Assembly (NCBI GenBank): GCA_025964675.1
Contig: JAOPYI010000044.1
Span: 1 to 64,000 of the forward strand
Direction: 5' to 3'
From: Sphaerisporangium sp.
Lineage (GTDB): Bacteria; Actinomycetota; Actinomycetes; Streptosporangiales; Streptosporangiaceae
Length of the DNA: 64,000 nt
Shown one piece after another: positions 29,292 through 38,259 of this stretch. Each line of letters begins with the position of its first letter. Within the stretch, counting starts at the first letter, position 1. The notes beneath the pieces were generated by a model. It ran no database searches. It saw nothing but the letters and a program-made list of their open reading frames with translations, and was not told the origin of the DNA. The translations under genes were made by a program, and so were the position numbers.

Positions 29292-32200
29292 TTATCTGGG
29301 AACAGTGACGGAAAGACTGGAGCCGAACCGATCCTTGATCACCTTGAGCTGCGCCGGGACGCGGGCACGCAGCTCCCCGACGTGGCTCACGATGCCGACG
29401 GCCCGCCCCCCGTCCCTCAGCTCGTCGAGGATGTCGAGAACACCGTCGAGGGTCTCCTCGTCAAGGGTGCCGAACCCTTCGTCGATGAACAGCGTGCCGA
29501 GCTCCACCCCGCCCGCCTCGGCCGTCACCACGTCGGCCAGCGCGAGTGCGAGCGCCAGCGAGGTCATGAACGCCTCACCTCCGGACAGGGTGGCCGGGTC
29601 ACGGTCCACCCCCGTCCAGCCGTCGAGCACGCGCAGGCCGAGGCCACCACCCGACCGTTTGCGGTCGGCGGCTGACTTGCGCTTGTCGTAGAGCAGGAGG
29701 TAGCGACCGGCGGACATGTGGCCGAGACGCTCGTTGGCGGCGTCCACCACCTGCCGCAACCGCTCTCCGAGCACGTACGACGACAGACGCATGTCGAGCG
29801 TGTTGTCGGGAGAGGTCCCGACGGCCAGCTCGGCCAGCCGCTTCGCCAGCCCGTAGCGCTCCTCGGCCGGACGCCACTCCGCCAGGGTCGCCTCGAGGGT
29901 CTCGGCGAGCCCGCCCAGCTGGTCGCGCCGGGCGCCGGCCTGGTCACGGGCCGAGGTGTGCGTACCGTGCTCGCGCTCGGCCACGTCGAACGCCTCCGCG
30001 ATCGCGGCGATGTCGGGAACGGGCACGGCAGCCGCCGCGACCAGCTCCGGATCGGCCAGCAGCTTGGTCACGGAGGCGCGTTCGGCGTCCAGCTCGCGCA
30101 GCCGCTCGGTCATGGACTGACGGGCGGCCGCCGGCCGCGTGGCGGCCCGGACGTCCTCGACGCTCGGGAATCCCGCGTCCGTGGCGGCGCTGTCGGCCCC
30201 GGCGAGGGCCTCGTCCCGCTCCGCAGCGGCCGAGCGGGCGAGCCGCCCGGCTTCCGCCGCGTCCCGGAGCAGTTCGGCCTCGTCGATGAGTCGTTCCAAG
30301 CGCGCGGCCAGCGTGGCGTCGTCGCCTCGGGCCGTGTCGAGCCGTACGGCCAGCCGCTCGGCGTCGGCGGCGAGGCTCTTCTCCTGGGCACGCTCGGCGG
30401 CGATCTCCAAGCCGACGCGCGTCGCACGCTCGGTCAGCTCGGCGAGCTCGGCCTCGATCTGCCCGGCCTCCTCCGCGAGCGCGCCCTCACCTTCGGCGAC
30501 CTCCCGCAACCGCGCCAGAGCCGCCTCGGCCTCAGCCAGCGCCCGCTCCATATCCTCCGCGAGCGGATCGTGCTGCCCCAGCTCCCCCTCACCCACCTCA
30601 CTCCCAGCCGCCGGCCCGCCACCGAGCACCCACCCGAGCTCGCTCCCGCCGGGCATGCTCTCGCCTTGCGCGGGCATGTCAGGTGTGGCCTGTGAGGAAC
30701 CGCGTCGTGCGGCTGCTCGGGCCTCGTCGTACGTGGCCGCCGCCTCGCCGAGTCGCGTAGCCGCCCGGACGGCGAGGACCAGGAGCCCAGCCTGCCCGCC
30801 GAGGCGGTCACACCGGGCCGTCACGCTCTCGTCTCCGTCACGGGCGGCGTCGAGGACGGCCGTGAGGCGGCCGAGCTCCTCGCGGAGCGCCACCTGGTGG
30901 ACACGGTGCTCCGCGAGCACCAGATCGAGCTCCTGGGCCTTGCTTCTGGCGGTATCCAGCGCTTCCCGCACGCGCTCCGCCTCCGCCGCGAGGCCGGGCT
31001 CCTGCTCTGCCACCGCGCCAAGGCGCCCGAGCTCGGCCTGCGCCTGCTGGCACGCGGCCAGCGCCGCCTCCAGCGAGACGCCGTCGGCCCGGGCCGCCGC
31101 CTCGTCGAGCTGGGACGAAAGCACGGCGACCCTGCCCTCGGCGGCCTGCCGGGACTCCTGGGCCGCGTCGGACAGCGCCTGAGCCTCCTGCTCGTCGTCG
31201 ACCGTGGGCGTGGCCTCCGCAAGGGACGCGGGTGCGGGATGGTCCGCCGAACCGCACACGACGCACGGCTCCCCCGCGACCAGACCCTGCGCGAGCTCGG
31301 CCGCCATGCCGTCGATGCGGGCCTGCCTGATCGACTGCAGACGGTCGCGCAACCCCTGCGCCTCGTCGGTGGCCAGCCGCCGCTCGCCTTCGGCGGCGTC
31401 CAGCTCCGCCAGCAGCGCGTCACGGCGCCGCGCCTGCTCCAGCAGGGCACCGGCGGTCTGGCAGGCGGCCTCCGCCGCCGGGACGCGTGCCGCCTCGGCC
31501 CGCATCGCCGCAAGCCGGCCGTCGATGTCGTGCAGGCGCCCGGGGAGCTCGGCCTGGGCGTCCGCCAGGGCCGCCTCGCGCTCGGCCAGCTCGGCGAGCT
31601 GCTCCTCCAGGGCGGCCAGCTTGACGACGGTCTCGGTGAACCGTGCCTCGTCGGCTCGCCGAAGCTCCAGCCCGGCCAGCTCGTCACGATGGACCCGCTC
31701 GATCGCCCCGAGCCGGTCGCACACCTCCCTCGCGGCCTCCCTGACCCCGGCCCCGGGCGCACCGGGGCGATCAAGGCCCACGACGCAAGGCAGGCCGGCC
31801 AGAACGCTCTGCGGGCCCACCCTCTCAGCGTCAGGCAACGGGCTCGCCAGAATGCCGCGCGGGTCAAGGGTGCCGGAGAGACCGGCGGTCAGAGTGGCGG
31901 GCAGGGCGGTGATGACTTGAAGCAGGGTGTGTTGCGTGGTGGCGAGTTCCTCGGCGAGCCCGTCACGGCGCCGTACGGCGTCGAGGTCGCGGACGGCGCT
32001 CGCGACGGCGGACCGCGCGGCGGGAAGGCCGGAAGCGGCGAGGCGTGCCCGCGCCAGGCGCTCTCCGGTGGCCTCGCGCAGCCCGGGCAGAACGGCGAGA
32101 CGCTCGGCCGTCGCGGCCTCCTGCTCCCCGAGCGCCGTCAGACGCTTACCAGCCCTCGCCAGCTCCTCGCGGACGCCGGCCAGCCGTACCTCTTCGGGGC

Positions 32201-33461
32201 GGAGCTGCTCCAGCCGGGCGATCTCGTCGCGACGGCCGCGCTCGAGCTCCGCCAGCCGCTCCGGGTCGATGCCCTCCTCCCCACGGCCGCCGGGCAGCAA
32301 CGGCAGGGCGCGTGCCATGGCGTCGGCGACCAGTTGCTCGGCCTTGGCGGCGGCCTCCGCGCGGTGCTCGGCCTGCTGGACGAGCGGGAGCAGCCGGTCG
32401 GCGCGGGTGGCCTCGGCGAGGATGGTCTCCAGGTCGGAGCGCTCGTCGGCGGTCCTGTCGAGCTCGTCGCGGCGTGCCACGGCCTCGGCGTGGCCGCGCT
32501 GCCGCTGGACCAGCTCGCGGGCGCCTTCCAACTCGAGCCTGGCGGATCGCATCGCCGTCTCGCTGGCCGCCCGCGCCTCCGCCTGCCCGGCGAGTGACTC
32601 CCGTGCCACCGCGAGGAGAGCCCGCGCCCACTCGAGCGGCTCGGCGTGCGGGTCCAACTCGGCGCGCGGACCGGCCTCCACCTGCGCTTCCAGACCGGCC
32701 TGCGCGTTCGGCTCAGGTGGCCTATGAAGCTCGGGTTGTGTAGTGAGTTCGGGTTGGATGCCCCGGTTGGCGAGCGACTCCAGCAAGGTGGGGCCGGCGG
32801 CGCCGCGCATGTGGTCGATGACCGAGTCGACGCGCTGGCGCAGCTCCTGGCGCTCCTGACCGGCGCGGGTGCGGTGGTCGGCCAGCCAGTGCTCGACGTC
32901 ACTGAAGATCTTGACCGAGAAGAGCTTCTCCAGGAGCTTGCGGCGCTCGTCGCCGTCGGCACGCAGAAAACGGGCGAAGTCCCCCTGGGGAAGCATCGCG
33001 ACCTGGCAGAACTGGTCGGCGTTCATGCCGAGCAGGCCGCCGACCAGCTCTCCGGTCTCGTCGGCGCGGCTGGAGAGGAACATGGACTCGCCGGAGGGGA
33101 GCAGCTCCTCCAGCAGGACCTTGGCCTTCTCCTCGATGAGACCCTCGCCTCTCAGCTTGGGCCGGTGCCAGACGGGCGAGCGGGTGACGCGCAGCCGCCT
33201 CCCGCGCACGGTGACCTCCAGCGCGACCTTCGGCCCGCGATCTGCGGGGGCGTGGTCGCACCTCAGGCGGCGGGCGCTGTTGCGCTGGCCTGGCACCTGG
33301 CCGTAGAGGGCGTAGCACACGGCGTCGAGCACGGTGGTCTTCCCGGCGCCCGTCGGTCCGTGGACCAGGAACAGGCCGGCCTCGCCGAGCGCGTCGAAAT
33401 CGACGTCCTCGTCTCCGGGAAAGGACCCGAAGGCGGTCAGCCGCAAGCGGTGCAGCCTCAT
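29292..33461 (-). CDS. sbcC: SbcC, SMC-like ATPase subunit of the SbcCD nuclease
   Basis: A 1389-residue SMC-like ATPase. Walker A GPTGAGKT at 35-42, the coiled-coil arms, the zinc hook CVVC in GEPCVVCGSADHP near residue 730, the ABC signature LSGGEAFMTSLALALA and Walker B LFIDEGFGTLDEETLD near the C-terminus are all in order. With SbcD it processes DNA ends and hairpins. It is some 300 residues longer than typical SbcC. Two low-complexity Pro/Gly/Glu segments (about 233-275 and 917-965) interrupt the coiled coils and account for part of this. ATG at 33461 has GGAGG upstream, 56 bases after the SbcD stop, so sbcDC is one operon. Confidence 0.95.
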   Translation of the reverse strand: MRLHRLRLTAFGSFPGDEDVDFDALGEAGLFLVHGPTGAGKTTVLDAVCYALYGQVPGQRNSARRLRCDHAPADRGPKVALEVTVRGRRLRVTRSPVWHRPKLRGEGLIEEKAKVLLEELLPSGESMFLSSRADETGELVGGLLGMNADQFCQVAMLPQGDFARFLRADGDERRKLLEKLFSVKIFSDVEHWLADHRTRAGQERQELRQRVDSVIDHMRGAAGPTLLESLANRGIQPELTTQPELHRPPEPNAQAGLEAQVEAGPRAELDPHAEPLEWARALLAVARESLAGQAEARAASETAMRSARLELEGARELVQRQRGHAEAVARRDELDRTADERSDLETILAEATRADRLLPLVQQAEHRAEAAAKAEQLVADAMARALPLLPGGRGEEGIDPERLAELERGRRDEIARLEQLRPEEVRLAGVREELARAGKRLTALGEQEAATAERLAVLPGLREATGERLARARLAASGLPAARSAVASAVRDLDAVRRRDGLAEELATTQHTLLQVITALPATLTAGLSGTLDPRGILASPLPDAERVGPQSVLAGLPCVVGLDRPGAPGAGVREAAREVCDRLGAIERVHRDELAGLELRRADEARFTETVVKLAALEEQLAELAEREAALADAQAELPGRLHDIDGRLAAMRAEAARVPAAEAACQTAGALLEQARRRDALLAELDAAEGERRLATDEAQGLRDRLQSIRQARIDGMAAELAQGLVAGEPCVVCGSADHPAPASLAEATPTVDDEQEAQALSDAAQESRQAAEGRVAVLSSQLDEAAARADGVSLEAALAACQQAQAELGRLGAVAEQEPGLAAEAERVREALDTARSKAQELDLVLAEHRVHQVALREELGRLTAVLDAARDGDESVTARCDRLGGQAGLLVLAVRAATRLGEAAATYDEARAAARRGSSQATPDMPAQGESMPGGSELGWVLGGGPAAGSEVGEGELGQHDPLAEDMERALAEAEAALARLREVAEGEGALAEEAGQIEAELAELTERATRVGLEIAAERAQEKSLAADAERLAVRLDTARGDDATLAARLERLIDEAELLRDAAEAGRLARSAAAERDEALAGADSAATDAGFPSVEDVRAATRPAAARQSMTERLRELDAERASVTKLLADPELVAAAAVPVPDIAAIAEAFDVAEREHGTHTSARDQAGARRDQLGGLAETLEATLAEWRPAEERYGLAKRLAELAVGTSPDNTLDMRLSSYVLGERLRQVVDAANERLGHMSAGRYLLLYDKRKSAADRKRSGGGLGLRVLDGWTGVDRDPATLSGGEAFMTSLALALALADVVTAEAGGVELGTLFIDEGFGTLDEETLDGVLDILDELRDGGRAVGIVSHVGELRARVPAQLKVIKDRFGSSLSVTVPR

Positions 33462-33517
33462 CTCAAGCGCCCTCCACGCGTCACAAGGTCACGAGCACCA
33501 GCCTGGCATGAGCCCAT

Positions 33518-34645
33518 TCAGACCAGAGTCTCCTTCACCCGGCAGGCCTCGACCGCCTCCTGGAGGAGCCGTCTCTCGTGGTCGTCCGCCGGCTCGCCGC
33601 GCACCTCGCGGATGAAGTCGAGCACCACGTCGATCTCGGGACGGCCCGCGAGCCGGGGCGCCCGGGACGCCACCTGACCCGCGCCGCCCGGCTCGAAGGC
33701 GAGGGTGAGGGTGTGCGGGAAGCGCTGGCGCAGCTTCTCCATGGCGCCCTTCGGCCGCTCCGGGTCGGTGAGGGTCACCTGGAGCCAGTGATCCTCGAAC
33801 CTGGCCCACTCCACCGACACCAGAAGGTCGGCGAGATGACCCCGTATCCGGGCAAGGCGGCGCGGCACGGGGGCGGGCACGAAGTCGGCGGCGGCGAACC
33901 CGTGCGGGCCGATGTCGACGAGCCATGACCCCTTCAGGTGGTTCGCCTCCGAGAACGAGTAGGCGAGCGGCGAGCCGGAGTAGCGCACGGACTCGCTCAT
34001 CCGCTGCCGGCCGTGCAGGTGGCCGAGGGCGACGTAGTCCACGCCCGCGAACGCGCCGACCGGCACGTGGGCGACACCGCCCACGCTGATGTCGCGCTCG
34101 CTGTCGCTGCTGTCGCCGCCGGTGACGAAGGCGTGGGCCAGCACCACCGACCTCGTGCCGCGACCGGCCAGGTCGTCGCGGATCATGGTCATGGCGTGCT
34201 CGATGGCCGCCGAATGGCTGCGCTCGGACAGCTCCCACGGCCCGCGGACCACCTCGGGCTCGAGGTACGGAATGCCGTAGAACGCGACGTCGTCGACCAC
34301 GACGGGCTCACCGACGCGGGCGGGATCGGTGCGCAGATGCACGCCCGCCGCGTCGATCAGGTCGGCGCCGAAGCCCAGCCTGCGCGCGGAGTCGTGGTTG
34401 CCGCTGATCAGCACCGTGCGGACCCCCTCGGCGACCAGCCGCCGCAGCGCCTCGTTGCACAGCGCCACCGCGTCGACCGAGGGAAGGGCGCGATCATAGA
34501 CGTCACCCGCCACGACGACCACGTCGACAGACTCCGAACGGATCGTCTCGACCAGGTGGTCGACGAAGGCGCCTTGGGCGTCGATCAGGCTCTCACGGTG
34601 GAAGGCCCGGCCCAGATGCCAGTCGGAGGTATGCAGCACACGCAT
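33518..34645 (-). CDS. sbcD: SbcD, Mre11-like exonuclease subunit
   Basis: A 375-residue metallophosphoesterase. The metal-binding motifs are all present: TSDWHLGR (first Asp and His), VAGDVYDR, ISGNHDSARRL, VLAHAFVTGG and LGHLHGRQR. The C-terminal capping domain that contacts SbcC follows. It acts as the nuclease of SbcCD, removing DNA ends, hairpins and stalled forks. The start is ATG at 34645 with no strong Shine-Dalgarno; a TAGCTT 8 bases before the ATG may be the -10 of a leaderless mRNA. Confidence 0.96.
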   Translation of the reverse strand: MRVLHTSDWHLGRAFHRESLIDAQGAFVDHLVETIRSESVDVVVVAGDVYDRALPSVDAVALCNEALRRLVAEGVRTVLISGNHDSARRLGFGADLIDAAGVHLRTDPARVGEPVVVDDVAFYGIPYLEPEVVRGPWELSERSHSAAIEHAMTMIRDDLAGRGTRSVVLAHAFVTGGDSSDSERDISVGGVAHVPVGAFAGVDYVALGHLHGRQRMSESVRYSGSPLAYSFSEANHLKGSWLVDIGPHGFAAADFVPAPVPRRLARIRGHLADLLVSVEWARFEDHWLQVTLTDPERPKGAMEKLRQRFPHTLTLAFEPGGAGQVASRAPRLAGRPEIDVVLDFIREVRGEPADDHERRLLQEAVEACRVKETLV

Positions 34646-34844
34646 GTCGCAGGAAGCTAACAGGTCCCACCGACAAAAGCGGTACCACCCGCACCATCGT
34701 TCCCCCCGCGTGACTTAACCTGATCCTCGGAGGTCATATTTAGGGCGGAAAGCCCTGGTGCGGAGGACGCGTTCAATCGGGGAGCGGAGTCCTGTGAGCG
34801 ATCACGGACACGGTCCGCGAAGAGCCGCCCGAGGAGGAGGTGGC

Positions 34845-36341
34845 GTGAGCGACCGTAGCCGGTTGAGCGTGGCGACCGGGATCCTGCTGGCGATGCTCGC
34901 GACGGTGGGCTACGTGCTGTCCCCGCAGTCCTTCGATCCCCCTCGGCTGAGCGACACCCAGAGCTTCCAGTCGCTCCCGGCGCAGCCCGTGGCGGAGTAC
35001 CGCCCAGTGCCCCACAGCACCCCCATCGCCGTCCAGGACATCTCCGTCCCCGCGCAGGGCACCACGCTGACCGCGACGATCAGGTCGCCGCGCACTCCGG
35101 GCCGCCACCCCGCGATGGTCTTCGTCCAGGGCTCTGGCCGAGGTGACCGGGGCGAGTTCACCTCCCAGGCCACGTGGCTCGCGAAGGCGGGAGTGGTGAC
35201 GCTCACCTACGACAAGCGCACCGTCGGCTACGACTTCCGTCACCGTGACTTCGGCCTGCTGGCCGACGACGCGCTTCGCATGGTGCAGGTGCTCAGGCAG
35301 CGCACCGACGTCGACCCGGTGCGCGCGGGCCTGTGGGGGGTGAGCGAGGGGAGCTGGGTCATCCCCATCGCGGCGGCCAGGAGCCTCGACGTCGGCTTCA
35401 CCGTGCTGGTCTCCTCCCCCAACGTCTCGCCCGTACGCCAGGTCGCGTGGGCGCTGAACGAGCAGCTGGAACGCCTGGACGCGCCCACCGGCGTGCGAGA
35501 GCTGCTGACCAAGGCCATGGGCGGGGTCGGGTTCAACTTCCTTCGCTATGACAGCGTGCCGGCGCTGAAGCGACTGAAACAGCCGGTACTCGCCCTGTAC
35601 GGCACGATGGACCCGTCGATCCCCTTCGTGGAGAGCACCCAGAAGCTCACCTCGGCGCTGAACGCCACGCGCAACTCCGACTACACGATCCGGTTCCTTG
35701 AAGGAGCCGACCACGCCATGAGGGTCAACGGCGGCTCCTTCACCCATGGCTATCTCGAGACGCTGGCCAACTGGGTGCTCGGGCTGCCGGGCACGTCCCG
35801 GCCGCCGATGGGGGCGCAGATCGCGGGAGCGACCCCGGTGCAGCGGTACCAGGCGTCCGACGTGCCGAGGGCCCCCTGGTACGCCGGCAGCGCCATCCTC
35901 GGCCTCGCGCTCACCCTCACCGCCGTCGGCTACGTCGCGGCCCCGGTCACCGAGATGGTCGTACGGCTGCGCGGGCGTGACCTGCTTCCCACGGCGCACT
36001 CGGAGTCGTGGCCGGCCATCCGCCGCCGCCTTCGCCGCATGGCCTGGACGGGCGTCGGTCTGCTCGCCTCGGTGGTGGCGTTCATCACGCTGATCGTGCT
36101 GTTCTCGGTGAACCAGGCCGGCGCGTGGCCCGCGGTGCTCTCCGGATGGCTGGTCATCCGGGTGCTGGCGATCCTGATGCTCGTACAGGAGGTGACCACC
36201 GTGGCGGCCGTGGTCACCGCGCTACGTGAGGGGTGGGAGCCCGGCCGCTGGCAGCGCTTCACGGTCGCCACCGTGCTGGGGGGCACCGGCCTGCTCCTGG
36301 TCACGGCCGCGTACTACGGCCTGTTCGGCATCCCCTGGTAA
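34845..36341 (+). CDS. Membrane-bound alpha/beta hydrolase with C-terminal membrane domain
   Basis: A 498-residue protein. An N-terminal helix (VATGILLAMLATVGYVLS) leads into an alpha/beta hydrolase fold: HPAMVFVQGSGRGDRGEF (oxyanion strand), GVSEGS with the nucleophile Ser at about 167, YGTMDPSIP for the acid and GADHAM for the His. The last 150 residues contain about four further helices (AGSAILGLALTLTAVGYVAAP to LLVTAAYYGLFG), not part of the usual fold. Acyl or peptide substrate unknown. I chose GTG at 34845 since GAGGAGGAGG lies directly upstream; GTG at 34794 and 34758 are in frame. Nothing nearby indicates a pathway. Confidence 0.82.
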   Translation: MSDRSRLSVATGILLAMLATVGYVLSPQSFDPPRLSDTQSFQSLPAQPVAEYRPVPHSTPIAVQDISVPAQGTTLTATIRSPRTPGRHPAMVFVQGSGRGDRGEFTSQATWLAKAGVVTLTYDKRTVGYDFRHRDFGLLADDALRMVQVLRQRTDVDPVRAGLWGVSEGSWVIPIAAARSLDVGFTVLVSSPNVSPVRQVAWALNEQLERLDAPTGVRELLTKAMGGVGFNFLRYDSVPALKRLKQPVLALYGTMDPSIPFVESTQKLTSALNATRNSDYTIRFLEGADHAMRVNGGSFTHGYLETLANWVLGLPGTSRPPMGAQIAGATPVQRYQASDVPRAPWYAGSAILGLALTLTAVGYVAAPVTEMVVRLRGRDLLPTAHSESWPAIRRRLRRMAWTGVGLLASVVAFITLIVLFSVNQAGAWPAVLSGWLVIRVLAILMLVQEVTTVAAVVTALREGWEPGRWQRFTVATVLGGTGLLLVTAAYYGLFGIPW

Positions 36342-36374
36342 CGGGGCCTAGCATTCCTGTCCGTACGTATCCCG

Positions 36375-36390
36375 ACAAATTGTGATTTGT
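36375..36390. promoter_or_regulatory. Palindrome upstream of the LCP gene
   Basis: ACAAAT and ATTTGT, exact inverted copies, flank TGTG in an AT-rich stretch 75 bases before the LCP start. It could be an operator; no adjacent regulator gene supports it. Confidence 0.3.
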
Positions 36391-36464
36391 TCCGAAGGTG
36401 TTCACGCGCCTGTCGGGTCGTGCTAGTACATTTCCTCACTTGCGTCGACGCGAATGGGACAGCC

Positions 36465-37934
36465 TTGCCTGAAACAAGGAAGCCACGGGGAGCCGCCGCG
36501 GTCATCGGCTGGACGGCCCTCTCCGCCTTCCTTCCTGGCTCGGCGCACCTGCGCGCGGGTCACCGCCGTACCGGGCTGGCGCTGCTCGCAGGTTACGTCC
36601 TGGCGGTCGCGGCGCTCGGCGTGGCGGCCTTCAGAGCGGACGCCGATCTCGCCGGCCGCCTCCTCGATCCCGCCTGGCTGCGCGCCCTCATCGCCCTCGC
36701 GGTGATCGCGGCCATCTGCTGGTTCACCGTGCTGGTCCGCTCATACGTCATCCTGCGGCCTGGCGAGCTCTCCCAGGCGGGCCAGATCGTCTCAGGGGTG
36801 CTGACGGGGACGCTGGCGGTAGCCGTGGCGATGCCGTTCGTGGTCGTCGCCCAGTACGCGATGGTCTCCGAGGAGACGCTGAACACCGTCTTCGACGCCC
36901 CCCCGACCGTCGCGGCCGCCCCTACCGGCGCCCCGAGGCCCGCCGACCCCTGGGCGGGCAGGACCCGGGTGAACGTCCTGCTCCTCGGGGGCGACTGGCA
37001 GCCCGACCGTGTCGGCGTCCGCACCGACAGCATCAACCTGGCCAGCGTGGACGTGCGCACCGGCAACACCGTGCTGCTCAGCCTGCCGCGCAACCTGGAG
37101 AACGTCCGCTTCCCCCCGGGCAGCCCGCTGCATCAGCGGTTCCCCGCCGGATTCCGGCTGCCCGCCAACCCCGACGGGTCCCGGGAGGACCTGCTCTTCG
37201 CCGTGTGGGAGTACGCGGAGACCCATCCCGAGCTGTTCGGCGGGCGCACGGGCATGGGCCCGGAGACGCTGAAGGACACCATCGGGTACACCCTCGGCGT
37301 CGAGGTGGACTGGTACGCCCTGGTCAACATGTGGGGGCTGGCAAGGATCATCGACGCCCTCGGCGGCCTGACCCTCACCGTCCCCACCGACATCGTCTTC
37401 GGTAAGTACAACGAGGGGCTGGTCAAGGCCGGCACCCGCAGGCTGCGCGGCGCGGACGCGATGTGGTACGCCCGCTCGCGCACCTTCAGCGATGACTTCA
37501 CCCGGATGGGCCGCCAGCGGTGCGTGCTCGACGCCATGCTCCACCAGGCCGACCCGGCGACCGTGCTGCTCCGCTTCAACCAGCTCGCCAAGGCGTCGAA
37601 GGGGATGTTCCGCACCGACATCCCGCGCTCGATGCTGGAGCACCTGGTGCCGCTCGCCCTCAAGGTCAGGGACGCCCGCGTGACCGGGGTCCAGTTCGTA
37701 CCGCCTCTGATCAACACCGGCGCCCCGGACTGGGCACGCATACGCAAGCTGAGCGCCAAGGCCGTCCGTGAGTCGGTCCCCCGGGCGGCCACGCCGGGAA
37801 CCACCACGTCAGCGACCCCGGGAGCCCCTACGGCAAGGGCTTCCGGCACCGGGGCGCCGCCCTCACCGTCGCCTCGGATCACCCCGTCGGCGGAGGGCTC
37901 CTCCAAGATGACCGGTGACATCTGCGGCGTCTGA
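36465..37934 (+). CDS. LytR-CpsA-Psr (LCP) family cell-wall glycopolymer ligase
   Basis: An LCP protein of about 489 residues. Four N-terminal helices (WTALSAFLPGSAH to the QYAMVSEET region) are followed by the extracytoplasmic LCP domain: RVNVLLLGGDWQPDRVGVRTDSINLASVD, with the Arg/Asp residues that hold the polyprenyl pyrophosphate, LSLPRNLENV, and ARSRTFSDDFTRMGRQR, the catalytic Arg-rich segment. It would attach wall polymers to peptidoglycan. Several hydrophobic helices instead of one is a common actinobacterial variant. No ATG fits; TTG at 36465 matches the first acceptable start and TTG at 36387 is longer. C-terminal tail is Thr/Pro/Ala-rich. Confidence 0.88.
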   Translation: MPETRKPRGAAAVIGWTALSAFLPGSAHLRAGHRRTGLALLAGYVLAVAALGVAAFRADADLAGRLLDPAWLRALIALAVIAAICWFTVLVRSYVILRPGELSQAGQIVSGVLTGTLAVAVAMPFVVVAQYAMVSEETLNTVFDAPPTVAAAPTGAPRPADPWAGRTRVNVLLLGGDWQPDRVGVRTDSINLASVDVRTGNTVLLSLPRNLENVRFPPGSPLHQRFPAGFRLPANPDGSREDLLFAVWEYAETHPELFGGRTGMGPETLKDTIGYTLGVEVDWYALVNMWGLARIIDALGGLTLTVPTDIVFGKYNEGLVKAGTRRLRGADAMWYARSRTFSDDFTRMGRQRCVLDAMLHQADPATVLLRFNQLAKASKGMFRTDIPRSMLEHLVPLALKVRDARVTGVQFVPPLINTGAPDWARIRKLSAKAVRESVPRAATPGTTTSATPGAPTARASGTGAPPSPSPRITPSAEGSSKMTGDICGV

Positions 37935-38259
37935 CCGCGGGTCGCGCACGCTCACGGTTCTGTAACGGTGGCACTTCAGTTACGTGCCGTAGCCGAGTGA
38001 CTACGGTAAGTCTTTCTCGTGTGTCTGCCCCCCGTGACGCGGTCGCGCTCGAGAGCGACCTTTGACGATGCGCCCAGCCCGTTCCCTCCTCCGCGCTCCG
38101 GGTGGCCTGTTCCGAGCGTTGACCAGGCAACCCGCGCCGGAGCCCCCGGTCGCCGTCGCCGAGCCACAGGCGAGCCCACCCGGCCCGTCCACCGGCATCG
38201 ACCGCCCCGTCGCGAGGTGCCTCCCCGGCAACGCCCACAATCCCGACAAGGAGAGCGCA
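37935..38259. other. Gap before the FAD oxidase: small hairpin and possible N-terminal extension
   Basis: This 325-base gap has one small hairpin (CCGTAG 37987-37992 / CTACGG 38001-38006) followed by a T-rich run, a weak terminator candidate for the LCP gene. From 38068 the FAD oxidase frame is open, beginning ATG and reading an Arg/Pro-rich 64 residues without a clear Shine-Dalgarno; it may be leader sequence or an N-terminal extension. Confidence 0.4.

Noticed and set aside
27540-29675. 711-codon plus-strand open frame
   Set aside because: Antisense shadow of the FN3 and SbcC genes; Arg-rich with no recognisable sequence.
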